From contig NC_136012.1 in NCBI RefSeq assembly GCF_048128805.1, positions 7,882,121 through 7,946,120 on the forward strand: a DNA stretch of 64,000 nucleotides. The letters are read 5' to 3'. The DNA comes from Centroberyx gerrardi. Taxonomy: Eukaryota > Chordata > Actinopteri > Beryciformes > Berycidae. Made by a program: the position numbers and the translations under genes. Below the pieces are notes generated by a model. That model made no database searches. It saw only the letters and a list, made by a program, of their open reading frames with translations, and was not told the origin of the DNA. Shown piece after piece: positions 25,421 to 36,500 of this stretch (positions within the stretch are counted from its first letter, which is position 1; each line of letters opens with the position of its first letter).

Positions 25421-26492
25421 AATGCACAGGAGCACACGTCCATCCAGTATGTTCCATGGGTCAATTAATCTATATAGACTGTTATACAAAGCCATATTCT
25501 GACTATTGATTTCTGACCAGCGGATAGGAATTGAAGTGGAGGCAATATGAATGCACGCCTCAATGCACTCTCATATAGAGACATCCTATGCTTTATGTAT
25601 TATATCATCATGCTCCAAGTGAGAGAAACGTTTCACCAGCATATTCTCAATCCCACATATTCCTCAGTATTTACTTGTGCATATATATCATAGATTCAGT
25701 ATGTATAACCAGCGCTAATCCATCATATCATGTTACATTTTGTTGTTATTCATCGTCCCACTGATGATCCCTAACCTTTTATACTTCTCCTTGACGCGGC
25801 CGAGCTCCTCCCTGGTCCTCTGTAGCTCTGCCTCCAGGCTCTCGATGCACACCACCGTCTGCAGCAAGTTCTGGTGCAGGTCCGAGTTCTCCTCCTGCAA
25901 GGCCCTGAACACAGAGGAACGATGGGGGTTGGGAGTTTTGTCACAGGTGGTATTTATACCATATATAATTATAAGTGTGGGCCATGGAGACTGGGGACAA
26001 TATTCTTAAAAATCCTGAGAAAGGGAGTGCTGGTGTGGTTACATGACAATAAATATCCACCACAATGCTATTTGAATGTATGATATGGGCTGGGACAATT
26101 TGAACACTCCTAAAACAGATGTGTTACATGAAAAATGATTGACCAAGCCAATCATTTGGCATTAATAACTTAAAGAATCATTCAGACAAAAGATATTTTC
26201 TCATGTGCCTCCATTCTACATCTGATTCATTCTCTGGCTTTTTTTATTTGAACCAGAAGCCGTACTGTTTGTCATGCTGACATCAAAGTTCGATGCCACA
26301 ATACACAGATGTTCTTTCCCTGCCACAGATGTTTATTATACAACAACAACATGGAGCTGATTATCTAAATGTATTCCATAACCAACCGCCTCTACCCTTT
26401 AAAACGGGAGTGCAGGGAGAGAGGATGCGCATTAGTGCGATCAATAGGCAGTGACCCATCACAATATAAAGGATGTTGTTTAAAGTTCAATG

Positions 26493-26533
<41 letters not shown>

Positions 26534-29500
26534 TTTGGAAAGAGAGAAGGTGAGAGCGACAGAAGGAGACAGAGACAGCTGGAGAGAGAATGTGAGAAGT
26601 GCAGACGTGACAGTGGGCAGACAGACAGATTTGGGGAGAAAGTGTAATACACACTTACTGGAGCTGGTCGGCATCGCACGGTGTGTCCTAGAAAGATAAC
26701 AAAACAGGATAATGGGAAAGTGAACAATGCCAATAATACCATACTGCAGATATGAGGTCATTTAGGGCGACATATTGGTGCTTTTCACTCATGTCTTTCA
26801 TTTCTCTGCTAGTTCAGGCCCACTTAACATAGCTGCTCAGTGCATAGTTTGTTGTTAGGTATGTCATTCATAGTGCTGTTATTTTCCAATGCTCATATTT
26901 GAGTATTTTCATAGTTTCATTCACAGTTTGTGTTAGACTTCCCTGCTGCAATCATTTCCTTGCAAAATATTCTTCAATATTCAGCCAAATTATTGCACAG
27001 CAAGTCTGTATGTACACAGACCCTGACCTTAACAGACAATGATGTTTTAGTACATGTGAATGTGAATGTGAATGTGAATACGAATGTGAAAGGGACCTTG
27101 CCCAAGAGAACCACGTAAAGGGAAATGCCCAGTGGATAATGCAAAATAGGGGCATTACGAAGGAAATGAGCCAAAAAATGAACAACACCGGTGTTTTCCT
27201 TTACACTAGCATTCTTGAGATGAGTAATGCTTACCCACTAAGAAGTCAATAAGCCTGTTCCCTTATTCCCTTGGTAAAATGTAAAAGTAGACAGGGCTAG
27301 CAATTCAGGCATGGTTCCAGGCTGGGTGGAAAATCATTGAGACTGATAGAGAACAGTATAGAGAACAATGCACAGTAAGAACAAGGACATGACAGATTGA
27401 ACTGACTATTGAGTTATGACAGACCCGCTCCCGGAAATGGAGTCTACTGCAATCGATTGGTTCTGTGAAGCTAATAATAAATTGGAACCAGGATTTACCC
27501 CTTTGTGTGTGTGCATGTGTGTGTGTGTGATTTCGCTATTACCTTTTGCTTCACTGAATCTTAACCAGGCAAACCAAATAAGACCAAATCCCACACAGCA
27601 ATCACATGGAAAAAAGCAAAACGTTATGTAATGTTGCCCAGTGTGTGTGTGTGTTGTGCGTAAAACTGTGGGCATGAGCAGATACTTATATAAGAGCTAC
27701 GTGATAACGGCTGCAAACCCGCCAACTCACTGCTTTTGCACAGTTTGTGTTGCTGGCCTGGCTGCTAGTGTGTGACACAGAGTTGTATCAGCTGTGGAGG
27801 TGTTTTGTTACTCTCTCGGCCTACACTGTGGATTCACAGAGCGTACAGTATAGCTCTAAGCAGAGCCATGAAAAGAACCAGTTATGTCATTTAAATTTCC
27901 AGATCAAATAGTTTCAATGGGAGTTTCTAGAGAGCTCCAGTTTCCCCTAAAAGCACAGGACTGTCCTCTGCCGCATTGTTGAAGCATGACTCAGCTTGTA
28001 ATGGAGGAGTTTGATGCATCCCACGTAGCCTGTGACTCAGCCGCACAGCCTCTGCAAGAGAGGAGCAACACTCTGCCATTTGTAATGCTCGCCCTATTCT
28101 GGCTATAGATAGGCATTCTCCCTTCGACACAGTGCTGTGACTTTATGAGCTTAAAAGCTGAGTCATTTTGCATTAAGACCCACAATTCATCTTGTCCAGT
28201 GGATTTTTTTCTTCTTTTTCTGGAGTATGATGCATGATAAAACAGTCTAACTTATATCGAATATAGGCCTGGTTTATATTCTGGCATAGCATATAATGGC
28301 ACATACAGAGTTGCAGTGTTGCAGCACTGATACTCCATTTAGACCTGGGTCAAATAGTTATTGTGTTTGTAATGTGTCTGGTTTCTGGTGTTGGTTGACT
28401 TGTACAATTTCAAATATCTTCAAGCCAGCATTTAAGTATGTGAAAGGATCTTAAACACCATTGGATTTATGTTTTTCTCACATGACCTGTTTTAAAATCA
28501 TTAGTGGTTTAATGCCAAGGTTTCTCTATCCCTTTCTTCACCTGTGTTTCATAGTTAGTTTTCTGACCCTCTAACGGCCAATCTAAGGCATGTACCCTGT
28601 ACTTGTGAAGTTGTAGTTTCAGTTTTGTCATCTCCCTTCACTCCCATCTTTCCTGTCTTATGTTACTGTACCCTATCTAATAAAGCAGAAATACCTAAGT
28701 AATGTAATGAACTCACCCTGTGTTGTTTAGGGTGACCCATGTGCGCGGCCCGTGAATGGTGTCGGCCACTCTGCTCCGAGCTCTGACTGGTGGCCGTGGA
28801 GGCTGTGTCTCTGGTCCTGGATGAATCTGATTTACTGGATGGAGACTCGGATCCGTGGCCCGGCCCTGAAGCCTGGGCTGGGGATGGGGGGGAGTTGGCT
28901 GGCCGTCGGTGCCCAGGACCGGGGTGTTGGTGCTGGGGATGCGGAGGCGGGCTGCGGGTGGTGGCGGGTCGCTGTTTGCGGTGGGGGCGGTGTTTGGGTT
29001 GGAGGGGTTCAGGGCTGGTGCTGGTTCCATCGGTGAGGTGAGCGCCACATCTGCCATACCTGTCCCTTGCCGCGGGGCCCTCAGTCGGTGGCGGGCTTCT
29101 GTCTTTACGGCTGCCCCCGTGGTGAGAGTGTTGGCCGGTGGGGTGGGGGTAGTGATGGGGCGGGGGGCTACCATGGTGGTTCCTAGCCACGTACGAGATC
29201 AGTTTATCGGGATTGGAGTGGTCGGAGTGTTTCCGTGACTGAGGGTTGCTGCGAGCTGGTTTCTCCTGTGTCCCGGATGCTTTAGGATGCTGCTCCCTCT
29301 CTTCCCCTGAACTTTCTTTGTGCTTCTTGGGGGGCAGCTGAGGCTTGGCCGGGCCAGGCGCTTGGGCTGGGGCAGAGATCTTCTCAGGAGTTTTAAGACT
29401 GTTCACACCCAGGATGCTAAGGTGGGATGGACTTATAACCTGTTTTGTAATCTCGTCCAGGAAGGCTGAGAACTGCAACTTCCCCTGCACAAAATTCTCC

Positions 29501-31039
29501 CTGGCTCTCTCCATCTCAGCTTGTGTAATCCCTTTCCCCTTCTCCCCACTCTGGCCTTGTCCTTTAGCCACTCTTGGGGACAGCACCTCCATCGACTTAG
29601 CCTTGCGGATGTCTGCATGAGGCTTCCTGTTCTTGAGGATCCCTTTGCCGGGCAGCTGGCTGGAGGACACTGCCCTCTTGGGTCCCCCGGAAACCCCGAG
29701 CAGAATGTCCTCGTCACTGAAAGCCAGGCTTCGGTTCAAGCTCGCCGTCTTATAGAGAGGTCCGTAGTCCATTTTAGGTGCCCTACGCTGTCCCCCTCCA
29801 AGCTCGCTGTCACTGGTCTGCAGCAGGCCTTCCTCACTGCGGCTGTGACCCCGGTGAAGAGGAGAAAAACCATGCGTTCCCTTCTGCTGCGACCTCCCAT
29901 TCACCTGGCCGTAGACACCTCCATGGTTGCCGTGTTTGACGGTGGCAAAGACTACGGGCTCGCTGCCATCGTCCTCCCGGAAACCTCCACGCACATCTAG
30001 GATGTTGGAGCAGGACAGGGAATGCTGCGGCCGCTCGGCGTGACGAATAGAGAAGGGATCGTTTGCGCTCACCTCCGTGTACCAGGAGGAAGAAGAGGAG
30101 GTGGAAGAGGATGAGGAAGAGAGCGAGGAGGAGGAGGCCCTAGAGAGAGTTACAGATGTGTGGTGGTTGTAGAGTATCTCGTCTTCCTCGCCGTGGTGAA
30201 GCTGCTGAGGCTGGTGTTGGTGGTGTTGGGGATGGTGGTGGTCATGGTGAGGGTTGCCGTGGAGATGGGGACCGCGTTGATGGTGGTGTTGGTGGTGTCC
30301 ATGGCTTTCATCCGTGTTTCTGTCACTGTCATCTAACTTTGTGTAGCTGCAACACAAGGATAGGTAAGACTGAACAACTTTAAAGATGTGTCTACACATA
30401 TCAAGCGTCCATTCATCTGTGTAGCCATGGCTGTAGTGTGTGAATATTTGTGCACACTTTATAACCAATACCAGTATCTGCTAGTTTGATTTCAGAAAAT
30501 GGATAATACATAATAAGGCCTTCTTTTTCATATGCAAGACTTTTGCAGCTTCTGCTCTAAAATGGCAACTTTCAGTATGTGCTTGACTTTAATTTCTAAC
30601 ATCCCTCCCCTTATATGAATCTAAATCCGGCAAACAGCAAAGAACCGTCCTACCTGTGTGACTCAGTTTCTTGGTGATGGTGAAGGTGATGATGATGGTG
30701 AGGGTGTTGTTGGTGATCATGATGATGATGATGATGTTGGTGCTTCCGTGGCTTGATCTCGTCCTGGGCAGAGGGGCTGTGAACAGGCTTGAAAAACTTC
30801 TCCATCACCCGTCTCTTCCCCGGGGGCAGGTTGGTGATGCCGTCCTGGTTAGGTTGACCATACAGCGGACACGGATGGTGATCAGTGAAGTGCTGGTCCT
30901 CGGCTGTTTCCTCGGCCCTGCGAATCTGGTGTCTGTCCGATGGTCTTCCTCTCTGTCCGGCTACAGCTTGTCTGTCGATGCCAGCCCCAGGGATCATCAC
31001 TCCAGACCAGACAACGGTCTGCTGCTTTTGACAGCCATT
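23172..31039 (-). CDS. Uncharacterised His/Ser-rich coiled-coil protein (BEGAIN/TJAP1-like coiled coil), 5' end not found
   Basis: Seven exons join in phase: 31039-30654, 30346-28717, 26687-26659, 25904-25776, 25005-24939, 24756-24649, 23771-23172, giving 983 codons including the stop. Exon 1 as seen is preceded by CTAG and has no certain start; the first in-frame ATG in it is at 31000. It encodes a poly-His region (30660-30740). The 1.63-kb exon encodes more His tracts, poly-Ser, a conserved-looking block with LNRSLAFSDEDILLGVS and KPHADIRKAKSMEVLSPR, and a proline-rich basic tail. The next four exons form a coiled coil (ENSDLHQNLLQTVVCIESLE to RTIAALENIN) whose exon order and heptads resemble BEGAIN and TJAP1. 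The last exon adds about 199 residues including ISTAIYKKMAAGYAATQ. I do not recognise the orthologue; a scaffold or adaptor role is only inference. Confidence 0.72.
24320..24677. repeat. Tandem duplication of a 180-bp unit covering part of an exon and its donor
   Basis: Unit 1 is about 24320-24501 and unit 2 about 24502-24677. Both start with 'gaaaaaaataatgtgtg', contain TG-rich sequence and 'gtggtttcagccagcagatg', and end with 'cactcacattgatattctccagg' followed by 'cgatggtcc'. Unit 2 ends inside the coiled-coil exon 24756-24649, so unit 1 carries a decayed copy of the exon's last 30 bases and its GT donor. Confidence 0.85.
24765..24802. repeat. (CA)n microsatellite
   Basis: About 19 CA units, 8 bp upstream (transcript sense) of the His-rich gene exon 24756-24649. 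Confidence 0.8.
25384..25418. repeat. (CA)n microsatellite
   Basis: Perfect CA repeat in an intron of the His-rich gene. Confidence 0.8.
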
Positions 31040-31246
31040 CTAGCCACAAAAATCATTTGGGGAGGCTATGTGAAAATCAAATAATATTCTCAAGTAGCCA
31101 ATAAAGGCTTCAATCCTCTGGGTCAAAAAGGCCAGAGGCAGAAAAAGTTGGTTAAATGGTTGATCTGACAATAGTCTCTACGGAACATAAATGCAATAAA
31201 TAAAATAAAATGAAATAAATAACAAATAAATGAATAATAGAAATAA

Positions 31247-31282
31247 ATACTTTACTGAGATAAAAGTATCTCAGTAAAGTAT
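31247..31282. repeat. Perfect 16-bp inverted repeat (hairpin)
   Basis: ATACTTTACTGAGATA (31247-31262), loop AAAG, then its exact reverse complement (31267-31282). It directly follows an AAATAAAT-rich run (31195-31246). Confidence 0.9.
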
Positions 31283-32311
31283 CCAGTTGTTGTGTTGTTG
31301 GTTTATCTACCTGTATGAATCGGTCTGTCTCCCTCAGCGTCTGGCTGCAGAATAATGGATTGATGGGCAGTAAGCAGGGATGTATGCCTGGATGTTGGCC
31401 TGACTTGTCACATCACGCCTGATGTAACAGGGGCGCTCACTGAACTAGTTGGAAGCGCGGGACCATTATCCTGGTACAGGAGACAATCGAACAGGATCGT
31501 TAACAAGGCTCATTTAACCTACTGATATGAAGGGTGAAGTGTGATGTGGCCCTATGCTTGTGGCTCTGCCCTTTGCTTCAATCCCATGTCTCCATCCTAT
31601 AATCTTGTGTAATATGCTTTTTGTTAAAAAAAAACATACAGAAACAAAAAGCATGTGTGGGTATCAAACAAAAGCTATTGAACTGCCCAGTTTCCCCATT
31701 GATTTTAAAAGGTTTCCGGCTACCATTCGCCTGAGGCCTGCATAATTCAATTTACTGTATGCTCTCATTTCACAGCTCCCCCTCTTTTCCTCTGCAACAG
31801 TCATCACCATTCCCATGAATTTCATCATTATCGCACTTCTCTTCACCACTTCTCCTATTCCTCCTCACCATCTGAAGAATAGCAGTAAGGGTTACTCAAT
31901 GCAAATTAGTAGGAACACCTCTTACAGTGGTTTAGTCTGGCAAGTACCTCACTCCACGGTCCACAGTTTGCCTTGTTTACCACGTGAAAGAAGATGCCTC
32001 TGTTCTCACATCAGACCTTTTGTGTGTGTGGCACTGAATATACCCCCACTAACGACGCTGAGGGATCAATTCACTGAGGTCACGAGGGGCTGAAACTCAT
32101 CCAGAGGACAACTCCCCACACCCGGCTGTTGTTGATCAATGGTGTAGAGCTGGTGTGAGAATGCTTACATAAGGGAAGGCTGCCCAAACATGTCTAGTAT
32201 AATCAATGTAGTGGAAGCCATTCTCTGCAGATGATAACATGTTTGCACTCACCTGAGTGAACAAATGTGTTGTTAGAAACAAAGTTACCCAAACAGAGCT
32301 GATCCTGGGAA

Positions 32312-32361
<50 letters not shown>
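32312..32361. repeat. (GATA)n microsatellite
   Basis: About twelve GATA units on the plus strand. Confidence 0.9.
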
Positions 32362-33120
32362 CTTGTAGCAGTGTGAGACAGAGAGACAAACTGCCCTTTT
32401 CTTTACTTGGTGTGTTGGTGTGGGAAAAGAAATTAGTTTTAACATATAGCCTACATATAGACATGAAAATAGAGAGAATGATGTATTTATAGGCTATGAA
32501 ACCACACTATGATAAAAGAAATTCCAGACAAGGTCGCAAAAATAGGGAGAGATCACTTCATGCCTGAGTAGAAATGAGGAATGCCATTTCCACTCCCTAC
32601 TCCCTCTGCTGGTCAGCAAAAGCAATTCCCATTCCATCACGCCTGGTAATTTTCCACACAGTTGCAGCAGCCAGTTATAGATTTCATTCTGGATGTTTCT
32701 GGTTTGATCACGTCCTCTTTTCAACTAACACCAACACTGTAATAGTATAGATATCACTGGCTCTTCAGTTCAGGTTGAACTGGACATAAAGCCTGCACAG
32801 AAATAACTAAAGCTTATAGAAACTGGTACTATAAATTCATGCAACATTTTTGAAAGATTGACATCCCACCCGCAGGTTCCGTCGAAGACAACTGCATACT
32901 AATCTTACAATAAAGAAGTTCTTATTGGACGTAGGTCATCTAAATAAAACAAAGAAGTACGTGAGTTGGCAATTTTCTATTGTTCATCAATCACATCAAC
33001 AGCAGAGCATTGCAGTAAACGGGAAGTAGATCCGGCAAACCAAACATATTCTGGTTTGATCCGGTTTGTAAAACCTTGTTACACACAGTACAAGATTAAT
33101 CCGAGCAGCCGTTCCTGCTA

Positions 33121-33515
33121 TGACGTCAGCTGTTTTGACTTTCAGCAATAATGGTTTGGAGAAATTCAGGATGTTTTAGTGTATTTTATATCTCGATTAG
33201 TGTTCCATATATTGTCATGTATATAATTTGACTACCATTCTCAGCACATTCATACAGTTCTACTCGTTGTCTCATTGAGCTACCTCAAATACAAAGAAAG
33301 GAGCACATCTCTTTTGTATTGATCCTGGAGCTGCAAGTTTCTATTTTTAGTTAACGTTCCCATAGTCGAATGCTTGGTAACACATTTAGTTTTTATTTCG
33401 GTCCCCTGGCCGCGATTAACGTCAATAAGCTTATTTTTTCATGCTAAAGTGGATCTACTTTCTTGTCGGATGAATCATCTCTGGACGTTAGGCGATCCAC
33501 CCCTATGGTATAAAG
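33121..33515 (+). promoter_or_regulatory. Candidate (bidirectional) promoter region of malat1
   Basis: A perfect CRE TGACGTCA lies at 33121-33128 and a TATAAAG box at 33509-33515. They sit between the divergent His-rich gene (minus) and the malat1 interval (plus). A TSS about 25-30 bases after the TATA box would give a transcript of about 6.5 kb, the length class of MALAT1. The TSS is inferred only from these motifs. Confidence 0.3.
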
Positions 33516-33539
33516 TATGCTCGTGACGCCATTTCAAAT

Positions 33540-36500
33540 CACACACTGCAATGATACGAACTCGGCGCGATATCAGACGGTGCAGGTTATATAGATTTTT
33601 TTTATTTTATAACACTTAGGGGTTCGTTAGAATTGATAGGTGTGTTCTGCTTCAGCGAATTTAAACCAATGGGTAAAAATAGAAGTTTAGACCGTTTTGA
33701 GAAGAGTGAGGGGCGCAAGGCCACCTAGGCCCTGTCGCTGGCTTACAGAGGCAGATAACTACACTTTGACAAACTTAACGTTACTTAGTATTTTCAAATG
33801 TTTGTCAGTAAATGTTTCAAAATAGCAAGATTTGTGTTACCTAGTTGATTCGCTCAACATTTAGTCGACGAGTAACGTTAAGTTTTGAGGAGCAAGTCTA
33901 CGTTTGCTAGGCCCAGTTAGTCAACGTTAGACTAGCGTAACCGTTGGTCGCCATTTGAATTTTGAAAACAACTCTTGTTGATCCGGCGACAGTTAACCGA
34001 GGCTGTTAAAACATATTGGTACAGCAAGTTAACTTATTTTTTTTCAACGTAAATGATGTTGTTACGGTAGATGGGCTATTTTGTTGATAATTAGCGTTAA
34101 GTAAATATTATGGATTTTAATATACTTATTGGCAGTTGGCTCAAGGCAGCAGCTGTGACGTAAAAGCCTGCAAATGTTGGCTATATGCTTAGAATAACGC
34201 AAATAAGTTGTCCAACATAACGTTAGATATGTTGTGAAGACAGACAGATCCTCAGTTGGCTTTGTTTCAAACATTGACGATTTAGACTTCTCAACCAGGT
34301 CGCCATCGCTGACGTTATTTGGTACAAGCAATCGGTCGGGTCAAGATGGCGTCGAGAGATGGAAAGGGAGCGGTCAGGGTCTTTATCAGCTGTTCAGCAA
34401 ACAATTTAGGAGTCACCTTATCCTACAATTGCCAAGTATTTTCTAGTGGCAGGTGATACTAAGGTCTTACCAAGATGGCTGGTAGCCTAATCAGTTTCAA
34501 GGAAATATTACTTGAGGCATCAAGGAAAACATTTAAATGAGACTAATTCGACTTTTGAATAATAGTAACAGTCAACTTGTGAGGAAATGTTTTTTCATTA
34601 AGAGAAAGATTTTTATTTTTTTTTAAAACTATAATCCAGAAGAATAGAATTGACAAAAAGCCAGGCGTAAATAAAAAAAAAAAATGGAAGAATGCAAACT
34701 GGAAATTTGGAGAGGCAGCTATTCTATGAATAGAAAGGAGAATGAAGACAGCCAAGTCAACTCAGAATAGAAAGCTAGAGAAACGGGCTATATAAATAGA
34801 AGCAAAAGTTACAAGTGCACTTGCACAAGATGGAAGTTGCGCTATCGCAGTACACTTAAGACATTTTTTTTAGACCAAGCTTTTGAATAGGAACTGAAAG
34901 GAAGCAATCAAGCCGTTGACACTAGGTGCTGTGATAGAATCATAAGAAGTCGTCAAGATACAATCTTTGAAGATTACTTTTGTGTTAGCCAGGAAAGAGG
35001 GCAGGGGTCATTGCCTTAATCTCTCTAAAGTATGTGGGTCTTTGTTTGCTCGAGCATTCTGACAAAATTAAGATTGTTTTATTTTTTTTCATCTTTTTTT
35101 ATTTTACTTTTTTAGTGGAGTGCATTTTTTGCCTTTTGACAGGTGTCTGTCCTAGAAGTGGATGAGTTTTAAAGTGCAAGAATAGGTTTTCAAAGAAATG
35201 ACAACAGCTCTAAGGAAATGCAGGCTTCAACTCTAGTGGCAGATTCAAGAAATCACAGGCTTCTACATGTTACCATAGAGCCCTAGTGGTAGCTCAAAGA
35301 ATCATAGGCTCAGCTTACTCCATATGGACTTTGTTTTGAATTGTCTGCCTTTTTTTTTTTATACACTTGCTTTAGCGAAGAAGGAAGAATTTTTTTTTTT
35401 TCCACGGGAGAAATGGACTGAGTTATCATCAGGAGAAATGGACTTAGTTATCGTCAGCAGAAATGGACTTAGTTATTAGAGGAAGATCACAGGACCAGCG
35501 GGGCGCGAGGCCGTAGGAAACGGGGAGGACCAGAGTGGAGCCAGGCAGGACCAGAGGGGATCGAGGGAAGAGCAGAGGGGACCCAAAGGAGCAGGAAGCA
35601 GCAGCCGAGTGTACACCAGAGGGCGCCAGAGCCGCAGGGCAGGGTAGCAGCGCAGGACGGCCACCAGTGACGCAGTTGTCCAGAGCAAGCCAGCCAGCCA
35701 GTGATGGGAGGGTACCAGCTGCAGAGAGGGGGGGACAGGGAGCGCCAGTGTCGTCTAGCTTCACAAGTTTAAAAGAAAAGAGATGGGTTTGTATGTTGGG
35801 TAGAGGTATCTCTGTAACATTCTTAGGCATTTTGGTAATATTCAACTTTCCAAGAATAAGTCTTGTAGAACACAATTTCTCGCACAGCTCTCTTCTTCCT
35901 CTTTTCAGGCAAGGTGTGTAAAGCGTTATGTACCCGGGTCACCCCTCCTGTTGTGCGCTACTTGAGTGTGGTGGTGTCTGCTGTGATGAATGCCTTGGTA
36001 GTGTGCTGGCGAGAGGACCGCCTTATGGACTTCTCAACCCCCTGCGGTCAGATGTAGTTCCCCCAGCCGGAGGGAGAGGCGAGGGATTCCTCTGTTATTC
36101 AATAGGTCTTCCCCAGAGAAGTTGTCTGCCTTGGAGTGTGAGAGTGGATGGTCTCCTGTGCGCCCGATTGATGTGTGTATACAGCAACTCTTCAGTGCTG
36201 CAGCAGCGCCTCTTTGGTACAGAGCAGCTACATCTACGGCTTAAAGTGAGCAGTGAGTGTAATGCATGAGATGTACATGTGGGTGTAACTATCCTGTACA
36301 TTGTTGAATGATATTGACTATACCAAATGGTAGTATGAACAAACAAAACAAATTTTGTACCTGAATTGGTAGTCATTCTTGGCTAGTACGTTTCTTTGGG
36401 GGTTGAAGGGTGGGTTGGGGGGGGACTTAAAACGTTTTTCGAGTTCTTCTTTTCACAGGCCTGCCCCCAAAAGCTGACCATCGAAAGAATCCCTCTGTGG

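Larger units (their letters stand above)
31040..33508. other. 5' flank/intron of the His-rich gene and spacer before malat1
   Basis: The first exon(s) of the His-rich gene must lie here or farther right, but I could not identify them. It holds the 31247 hairpin, a (GATA)n array at 32312-32361 and a perfect CRE palindrome TGACGTCA at 33121-33128. No homologous ORF is seen. Confidence 0.5.

Noticed and set aside
28752-30000. Several plus-strand ORFs opposite the 1.6-kb His-rich exon
   Set aside because: GC-rich antisense shadows. Only the minus frame continues across splice sites.
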